Positions 7,108 through 17,800 of a DNA stretch of 50,766 bases are shown piece by piece. The stretch lies in IMG/VR virus record IMGVR_UViG_3300030451_005164, positions 1-50,766 of that record. The stretch is one strand, 5' to 3'. The notes beneath the pieces were generated by a model. That model did no database searches, was not told the origin of the DNA, and saw nothing but the letters and a program-made list of their open reading frames with translations. The position numbers and the translations under genes were made by a program. Within the stretch, counting starts at the first letter, position 1; the number at the start of each line of letters is the position of its first letter. This DNA is from a virus.

Positions 7108-9532
7108 TAAAACAGGTTATGTTAATAATTACTTTCCAAGTCAAGCAGTAAGTGATGTAGAAAAATTAAGCTTTGACTATGGTGAAAAAGTAGCTATGGC
7201 TATAGAGTTAGAGTGGAACTCTGGAGTAAATGGTAGTCTTAGATCTGATAGAACTACTAGATACGCAAGTAATCAACAAGAGTACCACAAGCTAAGATCT
7301 TACGCTAGAGGAGAGCAATCAATACAAAAATACAAAGATGAGTTATCTATAAACGGTGATTTATCTTATTTAAATTTAGACTGGAAGCCTGTGCCTATTA
7401 TACCTAAGTTTGTTGATATAGTTGTTAACGGTATAGCTGAAAGAACTTACGATATAAAAGCATATTCTCAAGATCCAAACGGTATAGCTAAGCGTACAGA
7501 ATATATGGACTCTATAATATCTGATATGAGAGCAAAAGAGTTAAATGACTTTGCTCAAAAAGAATTAGGTATAAACTTATATAATAATGATCCAGCTACA
7601 ATACCTGGCAGCGAAGAAGAATTAGCTTTACACATGCAGCTAACGTATAAGCAAGCTATTGAAATAGCTGAAGAGCAAGCTTTATCTGTTCTTTTAGAAG
7701 GTAGTAAGTACGAATTAATAAAGAAAAGATTTTATTACGATTTAACTGTTTTAGGTATTGGTTGTGTTAAAACTAATTTTAATACATCAGAAGGTGTTAC
7801 AGTAGAATATGTAGATCCTGCAGATTTAGTTTATTCATATTCTGATTCACCGTATTTTGAAGATATATACTACGTTGGTGAAATAAAAAGAATACCTTTA
7901 AATGAACTAGCTAAACAGTTTCCACATCTTACACAAGAAGAATTAGAAGAAATAAGTAAAAATAGTGGCTATAGCAGAATAGAAGATTATTCTAGCTATA
8001 AAGAGCAAGACACAAATACTGTTCAAGTTTTATATTTTAACTATAAAACTTACATGAATGATGTTTATAAAATAAAACAAACATCTACAGGTGCTGATAA
8101 AGCTATATTAAAAGATGATAGTTTTAATCCACCTGAAAATGAAAACTTTCAAAGAATAACAAGAGCTGTAGAAGTTTTATACGAAGGAGCTTATATATTA
8201 GGCGCTAGAAAGCTTATTAAGTGGGAAATGTGTAAAAACATGATGAGACCTAAAAGCGATTATACTAAAGTTAAAATGAATTACAGTATTGTTGCGCCTA
8301 GAATATACAAAGGTCAAATAGAGAGCTTAGTTAGTAGAATAACAGGTTTTGCCGATATGATACAACTAACTCATTTAAAAATACAGCAACTAATGTCTCG
8401 TATGGTGCCAGACGGTGTTTATTTAGATGCTGATGGTTTAGCTGAAATAGACTTAGGTAATGGAACAAATTACAACCCGCAAGAAGCTTTAAATATGTTT
8501 TTCCAAACAGGTAGTGTTATTGGTAGATCAATGACACAAGATGGTGATATAAATCCTGGAAAAGTACCAATACAAGAAATAACAAGTGGTTCTGGCGGTG
8601 GAAAACTACAAGCTTTAATAGGTAACTACAACTATTATCTACAAATGATACGCGATACTACAGGTCTTAACGAAGCTAGAGATGGTAGCTTACCTGATAA
8701 AAATGCTTTAGTTGGCGTACAAAAATTAGCAGCTGCAAATAGTAATACAGCTACAAGACATATATTACAAGCTGGTTTATTCTTAACATCTGAAGTTTGT
8801 GAGTGTTTATCTCTTAGAATATCTGATATACTAGAATATTCTCCAACTGCCGATGCTTTTGTACAAGCTATAGGCGCTCATAATGTAGCTATACTTGACG
8901 AGCTTTCTGAGTTACACTTATATGACTTTGGTATATTTATAGAGTTAGCTCCTGATGAAGAAGAAAAAGCATTGCTTGAAAATAATATACAACAAGCTTT
9001 AGCTCAAAAAAATATTGATTTAGAGGATGCTATTGATTTAAGAGAGATAAGAAATATAAAGCTAGCTAATCAAATGCTTAAATTGCGTAGAGCTAAAAAA
9101 TTAAAAAGAGATCAAGCTATGCAGCAACAAAATATACAAGCTCAAGCGAAAGCTAATGCTCAAGCTCAGCAAGTAGCTGCTCAAGCTGAAGTTCAAAAAC
9201 AACAAGCTATGACTCAAATGAGTGCGCAGCTAGAGCAAGTTAAATTTAATCTTAACTCTCAAAAAATGGCTCAAGAAGTAGCTGCTAAAAAAGAGTTAAT
9301 GCAAGCAGAGTTTGAATTAAACTCTCAACTAAAAAAATTAGAGTTTGAAACTTTAAAGCAAAGAGAAAATAACAAAGAAGATCGTAAAGACGAAAGAACA
9401 AAAATACAAGCAAGCCAACAGTCAGAACTTATAGAGCAAAGAAAAACAGGTGGTTCACCTAAAAACTTTGAGTCTGCAGGTAATGATATACTTGGTGGTG
9501 GATTTAATCTAGGTGCATTTGATCCTAGATAA
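7100..9532 (+). CDS. Portal protein
   Basis: An 810-residue protein directly after the terminase, the standard place and size for the dodecameric portal of podovirus-like phages. The N-terminal half is mixed alpha/beta, and the centre contains long helices ending in a stretch around residues 500-560 (Arg-Asp-Thr-Thr-Gly-Leu-Asn-Glu) typical of the stem and clip region. Residues about 675-790 form a very Gln/Ala/Lys-rich coiled coil, as in the barrel of P22-like and crAss-like portals. It overlaps the terminase end by eight bases. The portal call rests on gene order, length and helix layout. Confidence 0.85.
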   Translation: MSNKTGYVNNYFPSQAVSDVEKLSFDYGEKVAMAIELEWNSGVNGSLRSDRTTRYASNQQEYHKLRSYARGEQSIQKYKDELSINGDLSYLNLDWKPVPIIPKFVDIVVNGIAERTYDIKAYSQDPNGIAKRTEYMDSIISDMRAKELNDFAQKELGINLYNNDPATIPGSEEELALHMQLTYKQAIEIAEEQALSVLLEGSKYELIKKRFYYDLTVLGIGCVKTNFNTSEGVTVEYVDPADLVYSYSDSPYFEDIYYVGEIKRIPLNELAKQFPHLTQEELEEISKNSGYSRIEDYSSYKEQDTNTVQVLYFNYKTYMNDVYKIKQTSTGADKAILKDDSFNPPENENFQRITRAVEVLYEGAYILGARKLIKWEMCKNMMRPKSDYTKVKMNYSIVAPRIYKGQIESLVSRITGFADMIQLTHLKIQQLMSRMVPDGVYLDADGLAEIDLGNGTNYNPQEALNMFFQTGSVIGRSMTQDGDINPGKVPIQEITSGSGGGKLQALIGNYNYYLQMIRDTTGLNEARDGSLPDKNALVGVQKLAAANSNTATRHILQAGLFLTSEVCECLSLRISDILEYSPTADAFVQAIGAHNVAILDELSELHLYDFGIFIELAPDEEEKALLENNIQQALAQKNIDLEDAIDLREIRNIKLANQMLKLRRAKKLKRDQAMQQQNIQAQAKANAQAQQVAAQAEVQKQQAMTQMSAQLEQVKFNLNSQKMAQEVAAKKELMQAEFELNSQLKKLEFETLKQRENNKEDRKDERTKIQASQQSELIEQRKTGGSPKNFESAGNDILGGGFNLGAFDPR

Positions 9533-9558
9533 ACTATTAATTTATATATTATTTTATT

Positions 9559-10755
9559 ATGGAAGAAAACGAAAATGTAGTTGATGAAACTACGCAAGAA
9601 CAAACTGCAGAAGCAGTTGATGAAAGTAAATTTGATAGCGCTGGTGATGATAGCGTTATTAAAGTAGATTTAAGTAAACCTATAGAAGAAGATGCCACTA
9701 GAGAGCAAAGCACAGATGAGGTACCTGTTCGCGACGAATCCGAAGCTAGCGAAGAAGTTCGTGAGGAAAACGTCGAAACAAAAGATGAAGAACCTACCGG
9801 AGAAAGTGTTCAAAATGAAGAATCCGTTGTTGAAGAAATAACTGAAGAAGAAGCTGAAGAACAAGCTGAAGAAATAGCTGAAGAAGTACAAGAAGCTATT
9901 GCCGAAGCAGAAGCTACAGGCAAGCCGCTGCCAGAAAATATACAGAAGTTAATTGACTTCATAGAAGATACAGGTGGTAGTTTAGAAGACTATGTTAGAC
10001 TAAACCAAGATTATAAAGATATGGATAATCTAACAGTTCTTCAAGAATACTATAGAGCTACTAAACCTCACTTAACAGAAGAAGAAAGACAGTTTTTAAT
10101 GGACGAAACTTTCTCTTATGATGAAGAGGTTGATGATGAAAAAGATATTAGAAAAAAGAAAATCGCTTTGAAAGAGCAAGTTGCTGAAGCGAAAGCCTAC
10201 TTAGACGGGCAAAAGTCTAAATATTACGAAGAAGTTAAAGCTGGAAGCAAGCTCACTCCTGAGCAGCAAAAAGCTGTAGACTTTTTCAACCGATACAACA
10301 AAGAATCGGACGAGCAAAAGATTGTGGCTGAAAAACAGAAGAGAACGTTTTTAAATAAAACTAATCAATTATTCAATAAAAACTTCAAAGGTTTTGAGTT
10401 TAATATTGGAGATAAAAAGTTTAGGTATAACGTTAAAAATGCTGACTCTGTTAAAGATACTCAAAGCGATATTAATAACTTTGTCAAAAAGTTTTTGAAC
10501 GAAAGTAATGAAATGTCAGACGCTAAGGGTTATCATAAATCTTTATTTACAGCTATGAATCCAGATGCTATTGCTCAACACTTTTACGAGCAAGGCAAAG
10601 CTGATGCTATAAAAGAAAGCATTGCTAAGTCTAAGAACGTTAACATGGACCCAAGGCAACAACTTGGTGAAGTGGCTAATAATAGCGGGATAAAAGTAAG
10701 GGTTTTAGGTGATAGCTCTAACGATTTTAAGTTTAAAATTAAAAAGAATAGATAA
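9559..10755 (+). CDS. Scaffold-like protein between portal and capsid
   Basis: A 398-residue, strongly acidic protein. Residues 1-125 are mostly Glu, Asp, Ala and Val, with Glu-Glu-Ala-Glu-Glu repeats. The middle is helical and charged, and the basic C-terminus ends in Phe-Lys-Phe-Lys-Ile-Lys-Lys-Asn-Arg. Position between portal and major capsid, helical content and a basic C-terminal tail all match internal scaffolding proteins, which bind the capsid subunit through that tail and leave before packaging. The scaffold role is inference. The gene has its own short A/T leader ending in TTTTATTATG, much like that of the capsid gene. Confidence 0.75.
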   Translation: MEENENVVDETTQEQTAEAVDESKFDSAGDDSVIKVDLSKPIEEDATREQSTDEVPVRDESEASEEVREENVETKDEEPTGESVQNEESVVEEITEEEAEEQAEEIAEEVQEAIAEAEATGKPLPENIQKLIDFIEDTGGSLEDYVRLNQDYKDMDNLTVLQEYYRATKPHLTEEERQFLMDETFSYDEEVDDEKDIRKKKIALKEQVAEAKAYLDGQKSKYYEEVKAGSKLTPEQQKAVDFFNRYNKESDEQKIVAEKQKRTFLNKTNQLFNKNFKGFEFNIGDKKFRYNVKNADSVKDTQSDINNFVKKFLNESNEMSDAKGYHKSLFTAMNPDAIAQHFYEQGKADAIKESIAKSKNVNMDPRQQLGEVANNSGIKVRVLGDSSNDFKFKIKKNR

Positions 10756-10774
10756 CATTTAAAAACATTTTATT

Positions 10775-12295
10775 ATGGCAATTACTGCAGGTGATAATTT
10801 GAACAGTGTTCCTTCTCCAACGAAGCAAACGCTAGAAACAAATTATTTAGACTTAGCCAATGCATCAAACGCTGGCTGGTCACAACAATATGTGCCTGAC
10901 TTGATGGAAAAAGAAGCTGAGGTTTTTGGACCTCGTACAATTTCTGGTTTTCTTGCTCAAGTAGGTGCAGAAGAGGCTATGACAGCTGATCAAGTTGTAT
11001 GGTCTGAACAAGGTAGATTACATCTATCGTACAAAGGACACATTGCTAACGCAACTCAACAAACTGGTAACAGTAACGAAGAGGGTGGTACTTTTGAAAT
11101 TGACACTGATATTGACGGTAACGCTGTTGGTACTTCAGCTGTTGATCATGGTGTAAGAGTTAACGATATGGTATTAGTAGCTGACGCTAGCGCTACAGCA
11201 CGTGGTCTTGTAACAGACGTTACTAACGATCAAATTAGTATTGCGCTATATGACGCTGGTAATACTACAGCTACATTTGCTAACGCTGGTTTAGCTGCTG
11301 GATCTGGCGACTCTGCAACTTTATTAGTTTATGGATCTGAGTTTGCTAAAGGAGTTGGTTATAACGCTCCAGGCGTTGCGCTAGTTGATTCAAGACAAGC
11401 TAATGAACCACAGTTTAAAACTTTCCAAAACAAACCTATCATTATGAAAGACTACTACGAAGTATCAGGATCTGATGCATCTCGTATTGGTTGGGTTGAA
11501 ATATCTTCTGAAGGAGGAGCTTCTGGTTACTTATGGTATTTAAAAGCTGAGTCTGATACAAGAGCTCGTTTCACTGACTATATTGAAATGGCAATGCTTG
11601 AGTCTAAAAAGACTGTAGCTGCTAACTCAAAAGTTGATGCTTTCTTAGGAACTGATGGTACTACATTAACTGGTACTGAAGGTTTATTTGCTGCTATTGA
11701 AGACAGAGGCAACATTACTACTGGTGTAACTGGTGTTAATGCTGCTACTGATTTAGCTGAGTTTGACGCTATTTTAGCAGAGTTTGATAAGCAAGGTGCT
11801 ATTGAAGAAAACATGCTATTCGTTAATAGAGCTACTAGTTTAGCTATTGATGATATGTTAGCTTCTATGAACTCTTACGGAGCTGGTGGTACATCTTACG
11901 GTGTATTTGACAACTCTGAAGATATGGCATTAAACTTGGGCTTTTCTGGTTTCCGTAGAGGATCTTACGACTTTTATAAGTCTGACTTCCGTTACTTAAA
12001 CGATAAAGCTACTCGTGGTGGTATCAATGAAAGAGATACAGTTAACGCTATCCGTGGGGTTATTATTCCTGCTGGATCTTCTTCTGTATATGATCAAACT
12101 GTAGGATCCGCTGTTAGACGTCCGTTATTACACGTACGATTTAGAGCTTCTCAAACAGATGATCGTAGAATGAAGACTTGGGTTACTGGCTCTGTCGGTG
12201 CTGCTACATCTGCTTTAGATGCAATGCAACTACACTTCTTAACTGAAAGATGTTTAGTTGTTCAAGGTGCTAACAACTTCATGTTGATGAAGTAA
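10775..12295 (+). CDS. Major capsid protein (HK97-fold, crAss-like)
   Basis: A 506-residue protein following the scaffold gene. The N-terminal region has the segment Val-Val-Trp-Ser-Glu-Gln-Gly-Arg-Leu near residues 75-85, which I recall as shared by capsid proteins of crAss-like and related marine phages. The rest is Ala/Gly/Thr-rich with a Ser/Ala-rich insertion around residues 100-190. Codons and composition suit a highly expressed gene. It is the only gene followed immediately by a strong hairpin terminator (12311), consistent with high-level separate transcripts. The HK97 fold is inferred from family, not from the sequence alone. Confidence 0.85.
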   Translation: MAITAGDNLNSVPSPTKQTLETNYLDLANASNAGWSQQYVPDLMEKEAEVFGPRTISGFLAQVGAEEAMTADQVVWSEQGRLHLSYKGHIANATQQTGNSNEEGGTFEIDTDIDGNAVGTSAVDHGVRVNDMVLVADASATARGLVTDVTNDQISIALYDAGNTTATFANAGLAAGSGDSATLLVYGSEFAKGVGYNAPGVALVDSRQANEPQFKTFQNKPIIMKDYYEVSGSDASRIGWVEISSEGGASGYLWYLKAESDTRARFTDYIEMAMLESKKTVAANSKVDAFLGTDGTTLTGTEGLFAAIEDRGNITTGVTGVNAATDLAEFDAILAEFDKQGAIEENMLFVNRATSLAIDDMLASMNSYGAGGTSYGVFDNSEDMALNLGFSGFRRGSYDFYKSDFRYLNDKATRGGINERDTVNAIRGVIIPAGSSSVYDQTVGSAVRRPLLHVRFRASQTDDRRMKTWVTGSVGAATSALDAMQLHFLTERCLVVQGANNFMLMK

Positions 12296-12310
12296 GCATA
12301 AACATTTAGT

Positions 12311-12343
12311 CAAGGGCTTCGGCCCTTGGCTTTTTAATTTTTA
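12311..12343 (+). terminator. Rho-independent terminator after the capsid gene
   Basis: A perfect 7-bp stem (CAAGGGC/GCCCTTG, 12311-12317 with 12322-12328) closes a TTCG tetraloop, an exceptionally stable RNA hairpin. It is followed after two bases by a T-rich tract (CTTTTTAATTTTT). It lies 15 bases past the capsid stop codon. It probably limits or partly stops transcription into the tail genes, giving more capsid than tail message. Confidence 0.9.
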
Positions 12344-12355
12344 TTATATTATATC

Positions 12356-13183
12356 ATGGCAAAAAAAGAAACAAAAAAAGCTGAAGTAGCTCAGCCAGAA
12401 ATTAAAGCTACAAATGAAATGGTTGAGGTTAAAATTAAAGAAAAGCCTGAGCCTAAAAAACCAGTTTGGGAAGTCAAAGATAGAGTTTATTACTTAACGC
12501 AAGATAGAAAACCTTTGTCTTATATGATAAAATCTGCAGGTATATATTGGTTTGATGAAGAAAAACAATACGAAAGAGAATTAAAGTATTGTGAAAATCA
12601 AAGAACTGCTTTTGTAGACGAAATGAAAGGTGATCAAAGACTTTCTCATATTATATTTAGAAACGGAGCACTATATGTTCCTAAAAATAAAACAGTATTA
12701 CAAAAACTTTTATCGCTTTATCATCCGCATAAAGATAAACTTTATTACGAGTGGCAACCAGTTGCTGCAGCTGCAGATGAAATAGAAGTTTTAGAAATGG
12801 AAATAGAAGCTTTAGATTTAGCTAGAAATATTGATATTGATTTAGCTGAAGCTATTATGCGCGTAGAGAAAGGCTCTGAAGTTGCTAACTTAAGTTCTAA
12901 AGAGCTTAAACGAGATTTACTACTATTTGCACGTAGAAATCCTATTCTCTTCTTAGAGTTAGCCTCTGATGATAATGTAACGTTAAGAAACTTTGGTATA
13001 AAGGCTGTAGAGTCTGGTATTATATCACTATCTAACGATCAGCGTTATTTTTTATGGTCGTCTAATAATAGAAAAATAATGACAGTACCATTTGACGAGC
13101 ATCCATATACAGCATTAGCACATTGGTTTAAAACTGATGAAGGTATGGAAGTCTATTCCAATATTGAAAAGCGCTTAAAATAA
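12356..13183 (+). CDS. Conserved virion-associated protein (head or connector)
   Basis: A 275-residue protein with a Lys/Glu/Pro-rich disordered N-terminus (residues 1-40). A compact middle domain has Phe-Val-Asp-Glu near residue 82, Ile-Ile-Phe-Arg-Asn-Gly-Ala-Leu-Tyr-Val-Pro near residues 98-108 and Leu-Leu-Ser-Leu-Tyr-His-Pro near 117-123. The helical C-terminal part is acidic and then basic. I recall the middle motif as recurrent in Bacteroidota phages right after the capsid gene. Position suggests a head-completion or connector protein. The gene lies alone between two hairpins (12311 and 13198), a setting that hints at its own expression level. Confidence 0.65.
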   Translation: MAKKETKKAEVAQPEIKATNEMVEVKIKEKPEPKKPVWEVKDRVYYLTQDRKPLSYMIKSAGIYWFDEEKQYERELKYCENQRTAFVDEMKGDQRLSHIIFRNGALYVPKNKTVLQKLLSLYHPHKDKLYYEWQPVAAAADEIEVLEMEIEALDLARNIDIDLAEAIMRVEKGSEVANLSSKELKRDLLLFARRNPILFLELASDDNVTLRNFGIKAVESGIISLSNDQRYFLWSSNNRKIMTVPFDEHPYTALAHWFKTDEGMEVYSNIEKRLK

Positions 13184-13197
13184 GTGATTATTTATAG

Positions 13198-13227
13198 AGT
13201 TGAGCTGCCAAGAGAGGTGGCTCAACT
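13198..13227 (+). terminator. Long hairpin between virion genes, terminator-like or processing site
   Basis: A 12-bp stem (13198-13209 with 13216-13227) with two G-T wobble pairs and a six-base AAGAGA loop lies 15 bases after the stop of the preceding gene. Only a weak T-tract follows (TTATATTA), so it may be a leaky terminator or an RNA-stability or processing element. It separates the single-gene unit at 12356 from the tail genes. Confidence 0.6.
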
Positions 13228-13247
13228 TTATATTAAAAATAAAATAA

Positions 13248-13958
13248 ATGGCAGTAGAAGTAAACAAAGTTTATCAAAGAGTATTGGCTATTGCCAACAA
13301 AGAACAAAGAGGTTATATAAATCCTCAAGAGTTTAACAGACTTGCTAATCAAGCTCAGTTAGACATATTCGATCAATACTTCTATGATTTAAATCAATTT
13401 TTAAGAGTTCACGGCAATGATACAACTCATGCTGATCCAATAGAAATTTTAAAAGAAAAAATAAGTACTTTTGAAAAGTATAACTCTACTGTAACTTCTG
13501 GAACAACATTACCTACAGATTTATATAGATTAAGCTGTGTAAGATTTAATGGTGTTGAAGCTGAACTTATATCATTAAAAGATTTTTATAGAATACAAAA
13601 TAGTTATCTTTTATCACCAAGAGATGAGTTTCCAGTTTATATTAGAACTGAAGACGCTATAAAAGTTTATGGTCATACATCTAGCGCAGACTTTAGTATA
13701 TCTCAAAAAACTAGTAATGTTACATGCGATTATATTAAAAAGCCAGCTTTAGTAAACTGGACTTATAATGTTGTTTTAGGTAAAGCAATATACAACTCTA
13801 GTGCTAGTGATGCTCAAAACTTTGAAATTCATCAGTCAGAAGAATCTAACTTAGTTTACACTATACTTAAACTAGCTGGTATATCTATAGAAGATCCAGC
13901 GCTATATAATCAAGCAAGTAGAGAAGAAGCAGCAGACATACAACAAGAAAAACAATAA
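13248..13958 (+). CDS. Head-tail connector or tail ring protein 1
   Basis: A 236-residue protein beginning with a helical motif around Lys-Glu-Gln-Arg-Gly-Tyr-Ile-Asn-Pro-Gln-Glu-Phe (residues 18-30) followed by Ala-Asn-Gln-Ala-Gln and Phe-Tyr-Asp-Leu-Asn-Gln-Phe. I recall this N-terminal pattern in ring or connector proteins of crAss-like and Cellulophaga podoviruses. No catalytic motif. It is followed three bases later by the next connector-type gene. The assignment is by remembered family and position. Confidence 0.7.
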   Translation: MAVEVNKVYQRVLAIANKEQRGYINPQEFNRLANQAQLDIFDQYFYDLNQFLRVHGNDTTHADPIEILKEKISTFEKYNSTVTSGTTLPTDLYRLSCVRFNGVEAELISLKDFYRIQNSYLLSPRDEFPVYIRTEDAIKVYGHTSSADFSISQKTSNVTCDYIKKPALVNWTYNVVLGKAIYNSSASDAQNFEIHQSEESNLVYTILKLAGISIEDPALYNQASREEAADIQQEKQ

Positions 13959-13961
13959 TAA

Positions 13962-14849
13962 ATGGCTCAAATATCGCAAACTCAATCATCTTACTATGGC
14001 GGATCAAGTTTTGGCTCGTATCAGTTTACTTCTTTGACAGATATAATAAACGCGTTTTTAGTTATATATGTTGGTGAAGATAAACTAATAAGTAAAGTTA
14101 GTAAAACAGATGTTAGGTTTCACGCGCAAAGAGCTTTGCAAGAGCTTAGCTTTGATACTTTAAAATGCGTTAAATCTTTTGAATTAGAAGTGCCAGCTAC
14201 ATTACAAGTATCAATACCTCAAGACTATGTTCACTATGTTAAATTAAGTAGAACAGATGCTTCAGGCGTTGAAAGAATATTGTATCCAGCTATATATAGT
14301 AGTAATCCTACAGCTCCGCTTCAAACAGGCGCTATAGGCGATGAAAACTTTATAGATGCTGCAGCTGACGGTAATATAGATTTACAAACAGAGTCTAATA
14401 CTTGGGAGAATTTTAAAAATCAGTCTGTAGTAATAAATAGCGATTATCACGATTATGATAATGATTTATTTGACTTTTTCTTAGGTAGAAGATATGGCTT
14501 AGAGCCAGCGCAAGCTCAAGCTAATGGCACATACTATATAGACGAATTAAAAGGTAAATTTCATTTTAGCTCTTCGCTTTCAGGAAAAACTATAACTATA
14601 AAGTATATAAGTGATAGTTTAGGTACAGACGCTGAGATGCGTGTGCATAAGTTTGCAGAAGAAGCTATGTATAAACATATAGCTTACGCTATATTATCTA
14701 ATAGAGATAAAACTCCTGAGTATGTTGTTCAAAGATTAAAAAAAGATAAAAGAGCTGCTACTAGAAACGCTAAGCTTAGATTATCTAATATTAAGCTTGG
14801 TGAATTAACTCAAATATTAAGAGGCAAGTCTAAACGAATTAAACATTAA
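13962..14849 (+). CDS. Tail ring or adaptor protein 2
   Basis: A 295-residue protein with a Ser/Gly/Tyr-rich start, then Val-Arg-Phe-His-Ala-Gln-Arg-Ala-Leu-Gln-Glu-Leu-Ser-Phe-Asp near residues 48-62, and Ile-Pro-Gln-Asp-Tyr-Val-His-Tyr-Val-Lys near residues 86-95. This combination is typical, as I recall it, of the adaptor protein next to the giant tail protein in marine Bacteroidota podoviruses. The last 70 residues are basic and helical. It sits between the first ring protein and the 2,800-residue tail protein with three-base spacings. Structural role is well supported by context only. Confidence 0.7.
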   Translation: MAQISQTQSSYYGGSSFGSYQFTSLTDIINAFLVIYVGEDKLISKVSKTDVRFHAQRALQELSFDTLKCVKSFELEVPATLQVSIPQDYVHYVKLSRTDASGVERILYPAIYSSNPTAPLQTGAIGDENFIDAAADGNIDLQTESNTWENFKNQSVVINSDYHDYDNDLFDFFLGRRYGLEPAQAQANGTYYIDELKGKFHFSSSLSGKTITIKYISDSLGTDAEMRVHKFAEEAMYKHIAYAILSNRDKTPEYVVQRLKKDKRAATRNAKLRLSNIKLGELTQILRGKSKRIKH

Positions 14850-14852
14850 TAA

Positions 14853-17800
14853 ATGGCTGAGTTTAAGAAAAATTTTCTCAAGAGCAAAATGAATAAAGAC
14901 CTCGATGAGAGGTTGATACCTAATGGGCAATACAGAGATGCTCTTAATATACAAATATCTAGCTCTGAAGATAATAATACTGGCTCAGCTCAAAATTTAA
15001 AAGGTAACGAGCTTGTTACTACTGTAGATCAAAACAATGGTAGCTTAATAACAGGCTCATTAGCTATTAGTGATAATGCTTTTACTGTAGCTAGCTTTTC
15101 TGACGAAACAAACAAAAGAATATACAACTTTGTACACAAAGCTTCTGACTTAGTAAACAATGGCACTTATAATGGTGTTATTAGAAAAACAGGTGTAGTG
15201 TCTGATTGTATATTTGAATTTAACGCTTATCAAAATCAAAACGGCGGATTTACTAGACCTGTTTTAACAGATGTTTTTGAAGTAAGATCTGCTGCATCTG
15301 TTCAAGAAACTCAAACTATTATAGAAGGATTAGCAACTGTTTCTTCAAACATATACGAGCAAGAGTCTTCTCATGTGCCTTTAGGCATAAGAGTTGGTAT
15401 GCGCGTTCAAAAAATAGATTTATCTGGTCATGATATTTGGGGTGCAGACAATGAGGTTTTTGTTAAGAAGATATTACCTTCAACTGAAAATAATGGTAGA
15501 ATAGAAATTACAGCACAAAGTGGATTTTTTTACAATCAAATAGATATAGATAACGGTGTTGTTTTAAAATTTACTTCACCTAGAATATTAAACTTTAACG
15601 ATGGTTTAGAACAAGTTGAAGCTAATACTACAGGAACTCCTACTACACCTACACCTAAAAATAATATCATAACAGGTATAAATTTAATTAATGATATTTT
15701 ATACTTTACAGATAATAAAACTGAGCCTAAAAAAGTATCATTAAAAAGATTTAGAAATAGTAGAAACTCTATATATGAGCACTCTATTCATTCATGGCAA
15801 GATGATAATGGTAATTCTATACAAACTACATTAAAAGAAAGCTTAATAACTGTAATTAAACAAAATCCGTTAACACAACCTAAAATAGTTACTACAGTAA
15901 ATGATAGAGTTTCAGAAGAAATAACTGAAATTGGCGGATTAGGTTTTGGTGTAAACGATGAAATAATACAGCAAAATCAAGGCGTTTTTTATAGTACTAT
16001 TACGTTTGGATCTATAACATCTAACTTTCAAAGTGAAACTGGTGAGTTTGGAAATTTTGCTTTTGCTAACGAACAAAGCGAGCCTTTTACGCCTGATCCT
16101 AGTCAAACTAATGGCCAGCCTGATATTATAACAATCCAATGCTCTGTTGCTTTTGTTAACTGGAGGATAGGTGATGTTTTAGAGTTAGTAGGACAAACCA
16201 CTGCATCTCAAGCTACAGTTCAAATAGTAGGTTCTAGCTCTGCAGTTGGCTATAATAAATTCAACGTTAGATTAGTTAACTTATCTGAAGCTTATACAGG
16301 TAGTGAGCCTGCTGAAACTTGGAACGCTACATTAAAAAATAAGAAAAAACTTTACGAAGATGATTTTGTTTGTTTTGCTTATAGATATAAATATGTTGAT
16401 GGTGAATATTCTGCTATATCACCATACTCTGATATAGCTTTTGTGCCAGGATTTTATTCTTTTAATCCGCTAAAAGGTTTTAACGATGGTATGGAAAATA
16501 AAGTTCAAGATATAAAAGTTCTTGACTTCATACCTCCGTATATACCAGATGATGTACAATGTGTTGATTTGTTATTTAAAAAAACAAACTCTACTTTAGT
16601 TCATGTTATAGAAACTTTTAAAAGAGGCTCTAGCGAGTGGAATACTATTGGCACGCCTTTTACAAACTATAAAGGAAACGTAACAATAAGCAGTGAAGTT
16701 TTTGGAAAAACACTAGAGGAAAGCCAGTCATTAAGAATATTTGACAATGTACCTATAAAAGCTAGATCTCAAGAAATAATAGGCTCAAGGTTAGCTTTTG
16801 GTAATTACCATGAAAATTACGACATAGTAGACGAAACATTTAGAAAAATAACACCTTCTATAGGCCACTTTCTACAACATCTTCCAATAACTTTTACTGA
16901 AGTTTTTACTGCCACTAACGAGTTTTCTTCTGCGCAAGGCGGTGAAGGTACTCCTGTTGGTGAGTTAATGGCTAATTCTAATATATATTCTTATAGTGCT
17001 TTTACAAACACAAGCGCTCAACCAATAGGTTTGATAGCTGATGAAGCTGCAGATCAGTTTGATGATTTGTCATTTGGAGGAGCAAACAATACAAGTCCTG
17101 ACTTTCCGCAAGGATTACAAACTTCAACACTTTGGGGAATACCAACTTTTGAAGAAAATGATCCTGATAATAACTTCAATAATCAAATACCAGTTGGTCA
17201 AAGTACCGCTGTAGATGCTGCCACTGATTTTTCTGTACAAGCTAAAGGTCCATATTTTCAAGCGCCGACAGGAGGTAACTATACTTTTACTGCTAAAGCA
17301 GACGCGGCTGTAATAAAACGACCTTTTGATCAAGTAAGCAGTACCGGAGTAATTAGCACTACTTTTTCTTTAGATTGTAAAGGAACTAAGTTTGGGTTAT
17401 TTAAAGTTGATCAAAACGGTATATGGGAAGACTGGGATAATATACATATTGGAGACAACATGGATATTAATCACCCTAGCGTTTTTTCTGATAGTCTTTC
17501 AACTATAAATATGAAAATTACCTCAAGCGCTCCTGTAAGAGATTACACTAGCCATGAGTTTACAATAACAGTTTATTTAAATGCTGGAGAAAAAGTAGCC
17601 GCAGGTTTTTGTCACAACAAAGCGCAGCTTGAAAATTATACTGCAGCTCTTAGATTAAAAAATTGTACTTTTTCTTGTACTAACGCTCCTGACAACACTG
17701 AAGAGTTAATAACAGAGCAAGCTAAATCTTCTGTTAAATCTATTAGAACTTATGAAATTGGCGTAGTATATGTTGATAAACATGGTAGAGAGTCTGCTGT

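Noticed and set aside
9325-9603. 92-residue - strand ORF with hydrophobic N-terminus
   Set aside because: Antisense shadow of the Lys/Glu/Gln-rich portal end; complement of Lys/Glu codons gives Phe/Leu/Ser-rich false membrane proteins.
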